Source: an uncultured Mycoplasmatota bacterium
GTDB lineage: Bacteria > Bacillota_I > Bacilli_A > RF39 > UBA660
Reading direction: 5' to 3'
Length of the DNA stretch: 60,546 bases
Assembly: GCA_946403755.1 (NCBI GenBank)
Contig: CAMJBC010000008.1
Span: 1 to 60,546, forward strand
The position numbers and the translations under genes are program-made. Of the stretch, positions 32,832-41,136 are shown piece by piece (positions within the stretch are counted from its first letter, which is position 1; each line of letters opens with the position of its first letter). The notes beneath the pieces are model-generated. The model ran no database searches. It was given only the letters and a program-made list of their open reading frames with translations, and was not told the origin of the DNA.

Positions 32832-35150
32832 ATGATTAAAAGTAATCTACCAGTTATTTTATTAAAAAACCTTGTCTTATTACCTTATCAAGAAGTTAGA
32901 GTTGAGATAAGAAGTGAGATTAGTAAAAAGGTTACTGAAATATCAAAACTATATCATGATAGTGAAGTACTGGTAGTGTGCCCCTTAGATACGCTTGAAG
33001 AAACTCCTGATACATCTGATTTACCTAGAATAGGTGTAGTAGGAAAAATTAAAAGTATAATAGATTTACCTAATGGAAGCATGAGGGTTATTATATCTGG
33101 TCTTGAAAGAGTTAAAGTAATTAGCTATGTTAATTACTCTAATGAAGAAGAAGTTTTAGATAGTATAATAACAGGTATAGAAATTACTGATAGTGAAATT
33201 GAATCAATAGCATATTCAAGAAAATTAATTAGTGAACTTGAAAATTATGTTAATAAAAATCCATTTGTAACTAATTCAATTATGTCTCAATTAAAAGGTA
33301 ATATGTCACTTGATAAAGTTACTGATTTAGTTGGTAATTTTTTAGATTTATCTTTTGAGAAAAAACTAGCTTTAATGTTAGATCCATCTCCTATATCAAG
33401 AAGCAAATTTTTAATAAAAGAACTTTCTATTGAAAGTGCTGTTTTTGATATAGAAGGACATATTGAAACTGAAATTAAAACTACAATGGATAATGAACAA
33501 AAAGAATACATTTTAAAAGAAAAATTAAAAGTAATTAAAAATGAACTTGGAGAATCACTATCTAAAGATGAAGATATTATAAATCTTAGAGAAACAGTTA
33601 GTAATGGAAATTTTCCTAGTAGAATAAAAGATAAACTAGAAAGAGAAATAGAAAGATTTGATGCTACTAGTGAAATGAGTCCTGATGCAGGTATTATTAG
33701 AAATTATATTCAATATTTACTTGATATACCTTGGTATAATAAAACTAAAGATGAAACAGATTTAACTAAAATAGAAAAGAAATTAAATGCATCTCATTAT
33801 GGAATGGAAGAAGCTAAAGAAAGAATAGTTGAATATATAGCAGTTAAAAGTGTTAGTCCTGATATAAATTCACCAATTTTGTGTTTAGTTGGTCCTCCTG
33901 GTGTAGGTAAAACAACACTTGCTGAATCAATAGCAGAATCTATTAATAGAAACTTTGTAAAAATATCTCTTGGTGGTATGAGTGATTCAGCTGAACTAGT
34001 AGGTCATAGAAGAGCATATATTGGATCTAATCCAGGTAAAATAGTTACATCATTAATTAAATGTGGAAGCATTAATCCAGTGTTCTTACTTGATGAAGTA
34101 GATAAACTTAAAAAAGATTATAAAGGTGATCCAGCATCAACATTATTAGATATATTAGATGTTAGTCAAAACAAGAGATTTACTGATAATTATGTAGATG
34201 AAGAAATTGATTTAAGTAATGTATTATTTATTCTTACTGCTAATGATATAGCAAGTATTCCAATAGCATTATTAGATAGATTAGAAATAATAAATTTACA
34301 AGGATATTCTGATAGTGAAAAAGTATATATTTGTGAAAATTATTTAATACCAAATATTCTTAAAAAACATGCTTTAAAAACAAATGTTATTAAGTTTGAA
34401 AATGACGCTATTATTAAAATAATAGAAGACTATACTGATGAAGCTGGAGTAAGAGAATTAGAACGTTGTATAAGTAAAATTGTTAGAAAAGTTATTACTG
34501 AACATATTAAAACTTCTAGAAAAATAGTTAGTGTTAGAATACATAAGAGTGATATAACATATTATTTAAAGAAAGAAATGTTTGATTTTAATGAAATAAA
34601 ACAAATTATGCATCCAGGAGTTGTTAGAGTAGTAGCATGTGATACTACTGGTGGTACTGCTCTTGATATAGAATGTTGTTCATTTAAAGGAAAAGGTAAT
34701 TTTACATTTACTGGTTCACTTGGAGATGTTACTAAAGAAAGTATAGAGGTTGCTATTAGTTTTATTAAAAGTAATGCAGATTATTTTGATATAGATGAAG
34801 ATTTCTTCTTAGAAAATGATATTCATATACATTTTACTGAAGGTGGAATTGCTAAAGATGGCCCATCTGCAGGAAGTGCTATAACAACAGCAATATTATC
34901 ATTAATTAAAAATAAAGTAGTATCTAATGAAATATCAATGACTGGAGAAATAACTCTTAAAGGAGATATTTTAAAAGTAGGTGGAGTTAAAGAAAAATCT
35001 ATAGCAGCTAAGAGATTTGGTATAAACAAATTATTTGTGCCATATGAAAATATTAGTGATGTAGAATGGTTAGAAAGTGATCTAAAAAATAATATTAATT
35101 TTATACCTGTTAAATCATATTTTGATATTTACAATCAATTATTTAAATAA
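32832..35150 (+). CDS. lon: ATP-dependent protease Lon (LonA type)
   Basis: 772 residues: N-terminal substrate-binding domain (about 5-195), AAA+ domain with Walker A GPPGVGKTT (354-362) and Walker B PVFLLDEVDK, and the Ser-Lys protease domain with Ser679 (DGPSAGSA) and Lys722 (GGVKEKSIAAKR). Degrades misfolded and regulatory proteins in the cytoplasm as a hexamer. Length is that of ordinary LonA. Ribosome site GCAAGGAGG. Single-gene unit with its own promoter and terminator. Confidence 0.97.
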   Translation: MIKSNLPVILLKNLVLLPYQEVRVEIRSEISKKVTEISKLYHDSEVLVVCPLDTLEETPDTSDLPRIGVVGKIKSIIDLPNGSMRVIISGLERVKVISYVNYSNEEEVLDSIITGIEITDSEIESIAYSRKLISELENYVNKNPFVTNSIMSQLKGNMSLDKVTDLVGNFLDLSFEKKLALMLDPSPISRSKFLIKELSIESAVFDIEGHIETEIKTTMDNEQKEYILKEKLKVIKNELGESLSKDEDIINLRETVSNGNFPSRIKDKLEREIERFDATSEMSPDAGIIRNYIQYLLDIPWYNKTKDETDLTKIEKKLNASHYGMEEAKERIVEYIAVKSVSPDINSPILCLVGPPGVGKTTLAESIAESINRNFVKISLGGMSDSAELVGHRRAYIGSNPGKIVTSLIKCGSINPVFLLDEVDKLKKDYKGDPASTLLDILDVSQNKRFTDNYVDEEIDLSNVLFILTANDIASIPIALLDRLEIINLQGYSDSEKVYICENYLIPNILKKHALKTNVIKFENDAIIKIIEDYTDEAGVRELERCISKIVRKVITEHIKTSRKIVSVRIHKSDITYYLKKEMFDFNEIKQIMHPGVVRVVACDTTGGTALDIECCSFKGKGNFTFTGSLGDVTKESIEVAISFIKSNADYFDIDEDFFLENDIHIHFTEGGIAKDGPSAGSAITTAILSLIKNKVVSNEISMTGEITLKGDILKVGGVKEKSIAAKRFGINKLFVPYENISDVEWLESDLKNNINFIPVKSYFDIYNQLFK

Positions 35151-35175
35151 AAGTCTATTTTGTAGACTTTTATTT
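35149..35175 (+). terminator. intrinsic terminator after lon
   Basis: Stem AAAAGTCTA/TAGACTTTT, loop TTTTG, interrupted T-tract. Confidence 0.8.
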
Positions 35176-35192
35176 TATTTTGTAATAAAATA

Positions 35193-35198
35193 TATAAT
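35193..35198 (+). promoter_or_regulatory. possible -10 element for the pilin-like pair
   Basis: TATAAT 11 bases before the ATG at 35209, overlapping the spacing expected for the ribosome site AGGTGG; weak -35. Confidence 0.4.
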
Positions 35199-35208
35199 AG
35201 GTGGAAGT

Positions 35209-35715
35209 ATGAAAAATAAAAAAGGTTTTGTTTTTTTAGAAAGTGTAATAGTTTTAGTAGTAGTTGCTATTGCTTTAACAGGCTTTATGACTACTTATAC
35301 TATATTGTCTAATAATGCTAAAAGAAGAGAATTTTATGATAAAACTTCTGATAAGTATTTATTATATGCTATTAGTTCACTTGGTACTTCTGGAAATGAA
35401 AATATATTAACTTGTGGAACTTTTTATGCAAAAAGAGATGATGCATATGATTTATGTTTCAAGAATTTTTATTCATCAGAAGATGATGTTAAAAGCATGT
35501 TTGATGATACAGGATTAGTATATTTATATTATTTGGATGGTAACAGCATATCTCAAGCTTTAACAAAAAATGAAACTGCTAATTATTATCCAACTAGAAA
35601 ATTAGATAATGGATCTATTGAATATATAAAGACATTAGATGTTAATAAAGATAATTATTTAATTGGTGTATTTAGAAGAAGTGATAGATATTATTATGCA
35701 TCTATAAACTTATAG
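35209..35715 (+). CDS. type IV pilin-like (pseudopilin) protein
   Basis: 168 residues from the ATG at 35209, after AGGTGGAAG; a longer frame from 35122 would overlap lon and its terminator. The N-terminus KNKKG/FVFLESVIVLVVVAI is a class III prepilin signal: cleavage after glycine, Phe at +1, Glu at +5 and a long hydrophobic helix. The rest is a small mixed domain with two cysteines about 20 residues apart. Needs a prepilin peptidase, which is not in this window. Paired with the next gene, nine bases downstream. Confidence 0.75.
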   Translation: MKNKKGFVFLESVIVLVVVAIALTGFMTTYTILSNNAKRREFYDKTSDKYLLYAISSLGTSGNENILTCGTFYAKRDDAYDLCFKNFYSSEDDVKSMFDDTGLVYLYYLDGNSISQALTKNETANYYPTRKLDNGSIEYIKTLDVNKDNYLIGVFRRSDRYYYASINL

Positions 35716-35724
35716 GAGATAAAT

Positions 35725-37098
35725 ATGAAGAATAAAAGAGGTTTTATTTCTATGACATTAGTGTATAGCTTTTTAACGCTATTCTTATTTATCATGGCTG
35801 CAATTATGCTATCACAAAGAGAAAAAACTAATTATATTAATTATATTAATGATAAAGTTTCTGAAGATATGGAAAACTTTAAAGGAAAAAGTTCTACTTT
35901 AATGAAAAGAATAATAGAAGATAATACAGTTACTGATGGTTCTATATTTAGTATAGGAAGTATTGCTAATAATGCTATTGGTAATGGAAATGGTTTATAT
36001 TATATAGAAGGTGGAACTGGAGATAATGTAGTAACTGATGAAAATAATGATAAAGTTGGTTCTAGAATTTATTTCTTTAGAGGTCAAGTTTCTAATAATA
36101 ATGTAATGATTAGTAAGATAAGTTCTGGAGGAACAAAAAAATATTGTTTTAAAATAATTAGAACAAATGAAAATGGTGGCATTAGAATGATGTTTGTTGG
36201 AGAAACAACATCTAATCAATGTAATGTTACAAATTCTGGTTTATCTTCAAAATATGATTTATATGATAATGATAATGCATTTGTTGGATATATGCATGGT
36301 AAAGCTGAAAAACTATTAAATGGTGCTCCAGCATCTATTTCAAATGGACATATTTTCCAAAATAGATTAAATGCTAATCCACCAACATTATTACCTGGTG
36401 AAGAAGAAAATTCATATAAACATACAAGATATGAAGATACACATAATTTCTATACTCATGATTTAGATATGGTATCTTCTGATTCTACACCAAAGTATTT
36501 CTTTAAATATAACTATACATTAGAATACAATGATAATGAAAGTGAAGTTAAAAAAATAGTTGATAATTGGTATGCAGATAATTTAGCTTCATTGGGAAAT
36601 GTTATGTCTGATGCATATTATTGCAATGATAGAAGTATTGGTTTTGTACTATCAGAAAATTATGATGATAATGGCTATAGTGATATTGCAACAACGTATG
36701 GAAATAGACTATCATATTCATTTATATGTAAAAATGAACAAGATAGATTTAGTTTATCTATTTATAATGGTGGATATAATACAGCAATTAATTCACTTAT
36801 ATATCCTGTAGGTTTACCAACAGCAAGTGATATTGCATTTGCAGGTGGAGCTGGATATGAAGATAATAATAATTATTATTTAAATATGAATAGAAGTTAT
36901 TGGACAATGACACCTGAATCTTTTAATACAACAGCAAGAGTTTTGTATGTTAATGCTAGTGGAAAAATATTAGGTGATACTCCAACTGAATCAAAAAGTG
37001 TATTCCCAGTAATATCTATTAGACCTGATATAATAGTTAAAACTGGAAAAGGTACTAATGCTGATCCATATTTAATAGAAATTAGTGTACAAGAGTAA
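35725..37098 (+). CDS. pilin-like membrane-anchored surface protein
   Basis: 457 residues. The start KNKRG/FISMTLVYSFLTLFLFIM resembles a prepilin leader but has Thr rather than Glu at +5, so processing is uncertain and it may simply be a single-pass anchor. The long C-terminal part is exported; its last 90 residues (RSYWTMTPES, SVFPVISIRPDII, GKGTNADPY) resemble the DUF6273/FISUMP-like C-lectin-type domains of gut bacteria. Ribosome site TAGGAGA begins at the stop of the pseudopilin gene. Probably a minor pilin or pilus-tip-like partner. Confidence 0.68.
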   Translation: MKNKRGFISMTLVYSFLTLFLFIMAAIMLSQREKTNYINYINDKVSEDMENFKGKSSTLMKRIIEDNTVTDGSIFSIGSIANNAIGNGNGLYYIEGGTGDNVVTDENNDKVGSRIYFFRGQVSNNNVMISKISSGGTKKYCFKIIRTNENGGIRMMFVGETTSNQCNVTNSGLSSKYDLYDNDNAFVGYMHGKAEKLLNGAPASISNGHIFQNRLNANPPTLLPGEEENSYKHTRYEDTHNFYTHDLDMVSSDSTPKYFFKYNYTLEYNDNESEVKKIVDNWYADNLASLGNVMSDAYYCNDRSIGFVLSENYDDNGYSDIATTYGNRLSYSFICKNEQDRFSLSIYNGGYNTAINSLIYPVGLPTASDIAFAGGAGYEDNNNYYLNMNRSYWTMTPESFNTTARVLYVNASGKILGDTPTESKSVFPVISIRPDIIVKTGKGTNADPYLIEISVQE

Positions 37099-37100
37099 TA

Positions 37101-37129
37101 AAAATAGTTTTAAATAAACTATTTTTTTT
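37101..37129 (+). terminator. intrinsic terminator
   Basis: Stem AAAATAGTTT/AAACTATTTT, loop TAAAT, T8. Confidence 0.85.
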
Positions 37130-37130
37130 A

Positions 37131-37139
37131 TGTTATAAT
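37131..37139 (+). promoter_or_regulatory. extended -10 promoter giving a leaderless mRNA
   Basis: TG-T-TATAAT ends 7 bases before the ATG at 37147, so transcription should start at or next to the start codon. No Shine-Dalgarno exists between them. Confidence 0.7.
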
Positions 37140-37146
37140 AATTAAT

Positions 37147-38157
37147 ATGAAAAAAATAAATAAAATTACAAAATATGTTATAAATGATATTAAAAATAAT
37201 AAGTTATATTATATAACTTTATTAGTAATATTACTTATGAGTGTAATAAGACTAGATTATTATATCTTTGCACCAGGAGGATTAACACCACTAGATGATA
37301 GAATAATAATAGAAAACTCTTATAAAGAAGAAGGAAGTTTTAACTTAACTTATGTTTCTTCAAGAAATGCAACATTAATGAATTTATTATTATCATATAT
37401 TATTCCTAATTGGGATATTGTTGGTGTAAGTGAAATAAGAGTTGAAAATGAAACTAATAAGGATGCTAATAAAAGAGGACAAATATATTTAGAAGAAACT
37501 AGTTATGATGCTATTATTGCTGCATTTACTGAAGCTGGTAAAGATTATGAGATTAAATCATTAGATTTAGTCGTAACATATATTTATAATATTGCAGAAA
37601 GTAATTTAAAAGTTGGTGATATTGTTAAAAAAATAAATGGCATTGAAGTAACTGATTTAGAAAGTTTACATAGAGAGATAGATAAAAACAATATAGATGA
37701 TGAAATTATAATTACTGTAGTAAGAGATGCTAAAGAAAGAGAATGCAAAGCTAAATTAAAAGATAATAATGGACAAAGAGTAATAGGTATTTTAATAACA
37801 CCACTAAAAGAAGTAATAACTGATCCTAAAGTAGAATATATTTTTAAAGATAGTGAAAGTGGATCATCTAGAGGACTTATGTGTGCTTTAGAAATATATA
37901 ATAAAATTACTGAAGAAGATTTAACTAAAGGAAGAAAGATATCTGGTACTGGTGTAATATATGAAGACGGTAGTGTGGGAGCTATTGATGGTGTTAAATA
38001 TAAATTACCTGGTGCTGTTAAAAATAAAGCAGATATATTTATTGTACCTTCTGATAATTATGATGAAGCTAAAAAAATAGTTGATTCTAAAGGATATAAA
38101 ATTAAACTTATTAAAGCAGATAATTTAAAACAAGTAATAGAAGAATTAAAAAAATAA
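37147..38157 (+). CDS. SepM/YlbL-like membrane protease (PDZ + Lon-type protease domain)
   Basis: 336 residues: membrane helix at about 20-40, PDZ domain at about 150-215 (LKVGDIVKKINGIEVTDL), then a Lon-like Ser-Lys protease domain. The nucleophile is the second serine of SGSSRGL (usual form GPSAGL) and the lysine is in DGVKYKLPGA. Members cut extracytoplasmic peptides, for example signal-peptide processing by SepM in streptococci. The sequence RSRG-like change (SSRGL for SAGL) is unusual. The ATG lies about 7 nt after the -10 with no Shine-Dalgarno, so the mRNA is probably leaderless. Confidence 0.85.
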   Translation: MKKINKITKYVINDIKNNKLYYITLLVILLMSVIRLDYYIFAPGGLTPLDDRIIIENSYKEEGSFNLTYVSSRNATLMNLLLSYIIPNWDIVGVSEIRVENETNKDANKRGQIYLEETSYDAIIAAFTEAGKDYEIKSLDLVVTYIYNIAESNLKVGDIVKKINGIEVTDLESLHREIDKNNIDDEIIITVVRDAKERECKAKLKDNNGQRVIGILITPLKEVITDPKVEYIFKDSESGSSRGLMCALEIYNKITEEDLTKGRKISGTGVIYEDGSVGAIDGVKYKLPGAVKNKADIFIVPSDNYDEAKKIVDSKGYKIKLIKADNLKQVIEELKK

Positions 38158-38176
38158 AGTGTTTTAATTCTTTTTT
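38141..38176 (+). terminator. intrinsic terminator overlapping the gene end
   Basis: Eleven-bp stem AAGAATTAAAA/TTTTAATTCTT with the stop codon in its loop, then T6. Confidence 0.8.
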
Positions 38177-38191
38177 ATTGTATTAATAAAT

Positions 38192-38875
38192 ATGAGTAAT
38201 ATAAAAATAAAAGATATACCTTTAAATGAAAGACCTAGAGAAAGATTAATTAAATATGGAGCTAGTAGTTTATCTAATGAAGAACTATTATCTATAATAC
38301 TTAAAACAGGGTGTAAAGAATATAATGTTAAAGAATTATCAAACATAATATTAAAAGAATTAGGTGGAATAAATAATTTAAGAAATATTAGTATTAATAA
38401 ACTAATTAATATTAAAGGAATGGGTAGAGTTAAATGTATTGAATTATTATCTAGTATTGAATTAGGTAAAAGAGTTTATTATGAAAAAGAAAAAACAAAT
38501 ATTAAATTAAATAGCGCTAATAAAATATATGATTATTTTAAAGATATTTATATTGGAGAAGAACAAGAAATATTTTATGCTATATATCTTAATACTAAAT
38601 CTATGTTAATTAATTATAAATTATTATTTAAAGGTACTCTTAATATGTCTTATGTTCATCCAAGAGAAGTATTTAAATATGCTGTTATGGAAAGTGCTAG
38701 TTCTATTATAATTATGCATAATCATCCCAGTAATGATGTAACTCCTAGTATTCAAGATGAAGAAGTAACATATTCTTTAATGAATTTAGGTAAAACTATG
38801 GGTATACCAGTTGTTGATCATATAATATTTGGTAATGATAAGTTTTACAGTTTTTATGAGCAAATGCACAAATAA
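38192..38875 (+). CDS. radC: RadC family protein (JAB1/MPN metalloprotein)
   Basis: 227 residues: N-terminal helix-hairpin-helix (about 20-90, LSNEELLSIILKTG, IKGMGRVKCIELL) and C-terminal JAB1/MPN domain with the metal signature H-N-H-P-S-(x6)-D in MHNHPSNDVTPSIQD. The role in recombination or mobile-element exclusion is still debated for the family. Only about 5-10 nt lie between a -10-like TATTAA and the ATG, without a ribosome site, so it may be leaderless. Confidence 0.93.
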   Translation: MSNIKIKDIPLNERPRERLIKYGASSLSNEELLSIILKTGCKEYNVKELSNIILKELGGINNLRNISINKLINIKGMGRVKCIELLSSIELGKRVYYEKEKTNIKLNSANKIYDYFKDIYIGEEQEIFYAIYLNTKSMLINYKLLFKGTLNMSYVHPREVFKYAVMESASSIIIMHNHPSNDVTPSIQDEEVTYSLMNLGKTMGIPVVDHIIFGNDKFYSFYEQMHK

Positions 38876-38877
38876 AA

Positions 38878-38886
38878 TGTTATAAT
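38878..38886 (+). promoter_or_regulatory. extended -10 promoter
   Basis: TG-T-TATAAT starting three bases after the radC stop. Confidence 0.7.
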
Positions 38887-38908
38887 ATTCTTGAAAGTAG
38901 GTGCTAAT

Positions 38909-39472
38909 ATGGAAGAAATGCTTGCTATATTGTTTAGTATTGGCTCAATTATAATACCAATATTGATAATTGTACTTGTAAGAAAAATTAAAGCAAAAAG
39001 AATAATGTCTAGATGTGAAGAACATAAAGTAACATATTTAGATGTTTTTGTAACTGCTATGAAAGATGCTGAAGGAGGAACAATGCGATATAAATATGTT
39101 GTATTAAAAGACTCCGCAACTAATAATATATTTGTAGTATCTAATTACGATCTATTAAATGCACGCTTTGGTTATAAGAATGAACCAAAGATATTTGCCA
39201 TAACAAAAACAACACCTAAATATAAGCCAATTGAGTTTGGTTCTACAGCTTCTTTATGGATAACTAAAGAAAAAGAAGGTTTTTCTGTAATAGAAAATAA
39301 CAAGATTAAAATATCTAATATTGAATATGAATATGTTAATAATACTGATAATCCTTTAAATATAGAAAGTAGACAAATTACCAATATTAATCATAATTAT
39401 GATTTAAAAATATTAGAGAATGCAAAACTAGTTAGAGGTTTAGCAAAATTCGATACATATGATGCATTATAA
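38909..39472 (+). CDS. hypothetical protein with N-terminal membrane helix
   Basis: 187 residues from the ATG at 38909, after AGTAGGTG (a TTG at 38891 is less likely). One membrane helix at about 5-25 followed by basic residues (RKIKAKR), then a cytoplasmic beta-rich domain of about 150 residues. Strand patterns such as YKYVVLKDSATNNIFVVSNY repeat, but no family was recognised. Lies just upstream of the L21 leader and is not part of the ribosomal operon. Confidence 0.7.
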   Translation: MEEMLAILFSIGSIIIPILIIVLVRKIKAKRIMSRCEEHKVTYLDVFVTAMKDAEGGTMRYKYVVLKDSATNNIFVVSNYDLLNARFGYKNEPKIFAITKTTPKYKPIEFGSTASLWITKEKEGFSVIENNKIKISNIEYEYVNNTDNPLNIESRQITNINHNYDLKILENAKLVRGLAKFDTYDAL

Positions 39473-39488
39473 AGTCAATAAATTTTAA

Positions 39489-39517
39489 TTGACAGAATCA
39501 TATAATTATGCTAAAAT
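39489..39517 (+). promoter_or_regulatory. strong sigma-A promoter of rplU-prp-rpmA
   Basis: TTGACA, exactly 17 nt, TAAAAT with a TG-C extension. Confidence 0.85.
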
Positions 39518-39521
39518 ACTC

Positions 39522-39612
39522 GTGTTTGTAGAAATCTTTCTCTACAACCGCATTGAATAGGTTATATAAAAGTAGTAATACTTACCTTAAGAGCGAGTCT
39601 TATTGAAGGAGG
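39522..39612 (+). ncRNA. L21 leader RNA
   Basis: The 95-nt leader before rplU contains a stem TTGTAGA/TCTACAA (about 39527-39546) and a following unpaired CCGCATTGAATAGG segment in the position and form of the L21 leader, an autoregulatory structure where excess L21 shuts down its own operon. Assigned from gene context and stems seen by eye; the boundaries are approximate. Confidence 0.7.
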
Positions 39613-39618
39613 AATATA

Positions 39619-39918
39619 ATGAAAGCAATATTTGTAACAGGCGGAAAACAATATATCGTTGAAGAAGGTCAAGAGATATATGTTGAAAAGCTAAATAACG
39701 AAGTAGATAGCGAAGTTGTTTTTGATGAAGTTTTATATGTTGATGGTAAAGTAGGAACTCCTACTGTTAAAGGAGCTAAGGTTGTTGCTAAAGTTTTAAA
39801 ACATGGTAAACAAAAGAAAGTTTTAGTTTTTAAATATAAACCTAAAAAGAAATATAGAAAAACTCAAGGACATAGACAACCTTATACTAAATTACTAATC
39901 AAAACTATTTCAAAATAA
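39619..39918 (+). CDS. rplU: 50S ribosomal protein L21
   Basis: 99 residues, full length. Signature features: [23 protein letters not shown] at the start and [29 protein letters not shown] at the RNA-binding end (quoted in parts). Binds 23S rRNA near L20. First gene of the L21-Prp-L27 operon; its stop overlaps the Prp start (TAATG). Ribosome site AAGGAGGA. Confidence 0.98.
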   Translation: MKAIFVTGGKQYIVEEGQEIYVEKLNNEVDSEVVFDEVLYVDGKVGTPTVKGAKVVAKVLKHGKQKKVLVFKYKPKKKYRKTQGHRQPYTKLLIKTISK

Positions 39919-40232
39919 TGATTAAAGTTAGAATAGTAAAAAATAATAATATCATTGATAGTATTCATTGCAATGGTCATGCTAATTATGCAGATTATGG
40001 TAAAGATATTGTATGTGCATCATTTAGTACTATGATTATTACAACAATAAATGCAATACTTGAATTTGATAAAGATGCTATTAGTTATACTAATACTAAT
40101 AATTTAGATATTATTAATATAAAGAAAGATAATATAACAAATGGCTTACTTAATAATTTAGTTAATATGATATATGAACTAAAAGAAAATTATGATAAAA
40201 ATATTAATATTAAGGAGGAAGACCATGAATAA
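39918..40232 (+). CDS. prp: ribosomal-processing cysteine protease Prp
   Basis: 104 residues: catalytic His in [10 protein letters not shown] and Cys in DIVCASFST, matching the H-x(~11)-C spacing of the Prp family (YsxB). Prp removes the N-terminal extension of L27 in Firmicutes and relatives. The gene sits between rplU and rpmA and overlaps both, by one and eight bases, so all three are translated in step. The presence of Prp matches the cleavable extension on L27 here. Confidence 0.95.
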   Translation: MIKVRIVKNNNIIDSIHCNGHANYADYGKDIVCASFSTMIITTINAILEFDKDAISYTNTNNLDIINIKKDNITNGLLNNLVNMIYELKENYDKNINIKEEDHE

Positions 40233-40509
40233 AATGGATTTAAATATACAATTATTTGCATCTAAAAAAGGTGTTGGATCTACTAAAAATGGTAGAGATT
40301 CAGCTGGTCGTAGATTAGGAGCTAAGTTAAGTGATGGACAAGTTGCTAAAGCTGGCGCTATTATCTATAGACAAAGAGGAACTAAAATTTTTCCTGGAAC
40401 TAATGTTGGTATGGGTAAAGATCATACATTATATGCTAAAGTTAGCGGAAATGTTAAGTTTGAAAGAAAAGGAAAAAATAATAAACAAGTTAGTGTATAT
40501 GAGAACTAG
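40225..40509 (+). CDS. rpmA: 50S ribosomal protein L27 with cleavable extension
   Basis: 94 residues from the ATG at 40225, behind AAGGAGGA; an upstream in-frame start at 40192 would add residues unlike L27. The extension [12 protein letters not shown] is followed by [14 protein letters not shown], the mature N-terminus that reaches the peptidyl-transferase centre. The LQLFA/S-like site (here IQLFA/SKK) is where Prp cuts. Confidence 0.97.
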   Translation: MNKMDLNIQLFASKKGVGSTKNGRDSAGRRLGAKLSDGQVAKAGAIIYRQRGTKIFPGTNVGMGKDHTLYAKVSGNVKFERKGKNNKQVSVYEN

Positions 40510-40526
40510 AAATAGTTCTTTTTTTT
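40503..40526 (+). terminator. intrinsic terminator
   Basis: Stem GAACTA/TAGTTC with GAAA tetraloop and T8, overlapping the rpmA stop. Confidence 0.85.
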
Positions 40527-40534
40527 ATAAAAAA

Positions 40535-40543
40535 TGTTATAAT
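40535..40543 (+). promoter_or_regulatory. extended -10 promoter
   Basis: TG-T-TATAAT, 23 nt before the YgjV-like start. Confidence 0.7.
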
Positions 40544-40566
40544 TATCTAAGAATAGAGATGAAATA

Positions 40567-41100
40567 ATGACATTAAAATTTATAATTATACAATTATTAG
40601 ATATCATAGCTTGGGGATTATTAATATTCAGTTATTATAGAGAAAATAAGAAACAAATACTATTTTTTCATATATTAGCCACAATATTATATTCGCTACA
40701 TTATTATTTCTTAGGAGCATTTAGTGGTGTATATATATGTGTATTTGAAATAGTAAGAGATTATTTGTATTTTATAACTGATGATGATAAAGATAAATAT
40801 ATATTCTTATGTAGCTTACCAGTTTATGGAGTATTAGTAGCATATATGTATAAAAACATATATGATTTATTCCCAATAATATCTTGTGCATTAGCAGGTT
40901 GGTCATTAAGTAGAACAAGAAATGTAATTATAGCATGTGCTGTTATAGAATATACATTATGGGTAATATACGATATAACAGTTAAATCTTATACAGGAGC
41001 ATTCACAGATGGAACAATAGTACTTGCTAATTTAATACTATTATTTAAGAAAGATTTCATTAATGATGATGAGAAGTTAAATAGCTTATTTAATAAATAA
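40567..41100 (+). CDS. YgjV-like inner membrane protein
   Basis: 177 residues with about six membrane helices. The pattern LLDIIAWGLLIFSYYRENKK, LHYYFLGAFSG, LAGWSLSRTRN and WVIYDITVKSYTGAFTDG matches the YgjV (Imp-YgjV) family, whose role is unknown. The ribosome site is poor (AGAGATGA). Its 3' end forms the 5' arm of the terminator at 41080. Confidence 0.8.
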   Translation: MTLKFIIIQLLDIIAWGLLIFSYYRENKKQILFFHILATILYSLHYYFLGAFSGVYICVFEIVRDYLYFITDDDKDKYIFLCSLPVYGVLVAYMYKNIYDLFPIISCALAGWSLSRTRNVIIACAVIEYTLWVIYDITVKSYTGAFTDGTIVLANLILLFKKDFINDDEKLNSLFNK

Positions 41101-41111
41101 GTTATTTTTTT
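41080..41111 (+). terminator. intrinsic terminator overlapping the gene end
   Basis: Twelve-pair stem AATAGCTTATTT/AAATAAGTTATT (one G-U), three-base loop, T7. Confidence 0.8.
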
Positions 41112-41112
41112 A

Positions 41113-41121
41113 TGTTATAAT
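41113..41121 (+). promoter_or_regulatory. extended -10 promoter of rnhB
   Basis: TG-T-TATAAT one base after the T-tract. The start would be near 41128, leaving at most nine bases before the ATG at 41137 and no ribosome site. Confidence 0.7.
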
Positions 41122-41136
41122 AATTATGTGATTTAT

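Noticed and set aside
35122-35208. Upstream start for the pseudopilin gene
   Set aside because: It overlaps lon and its terminator; the prepilin leader begins at 35209.
36599-36811. + strand open frame inside the 35725 gene
   Set aside because: Out-of-frame shadow in AT-rich coding DNA, no ribosome site.
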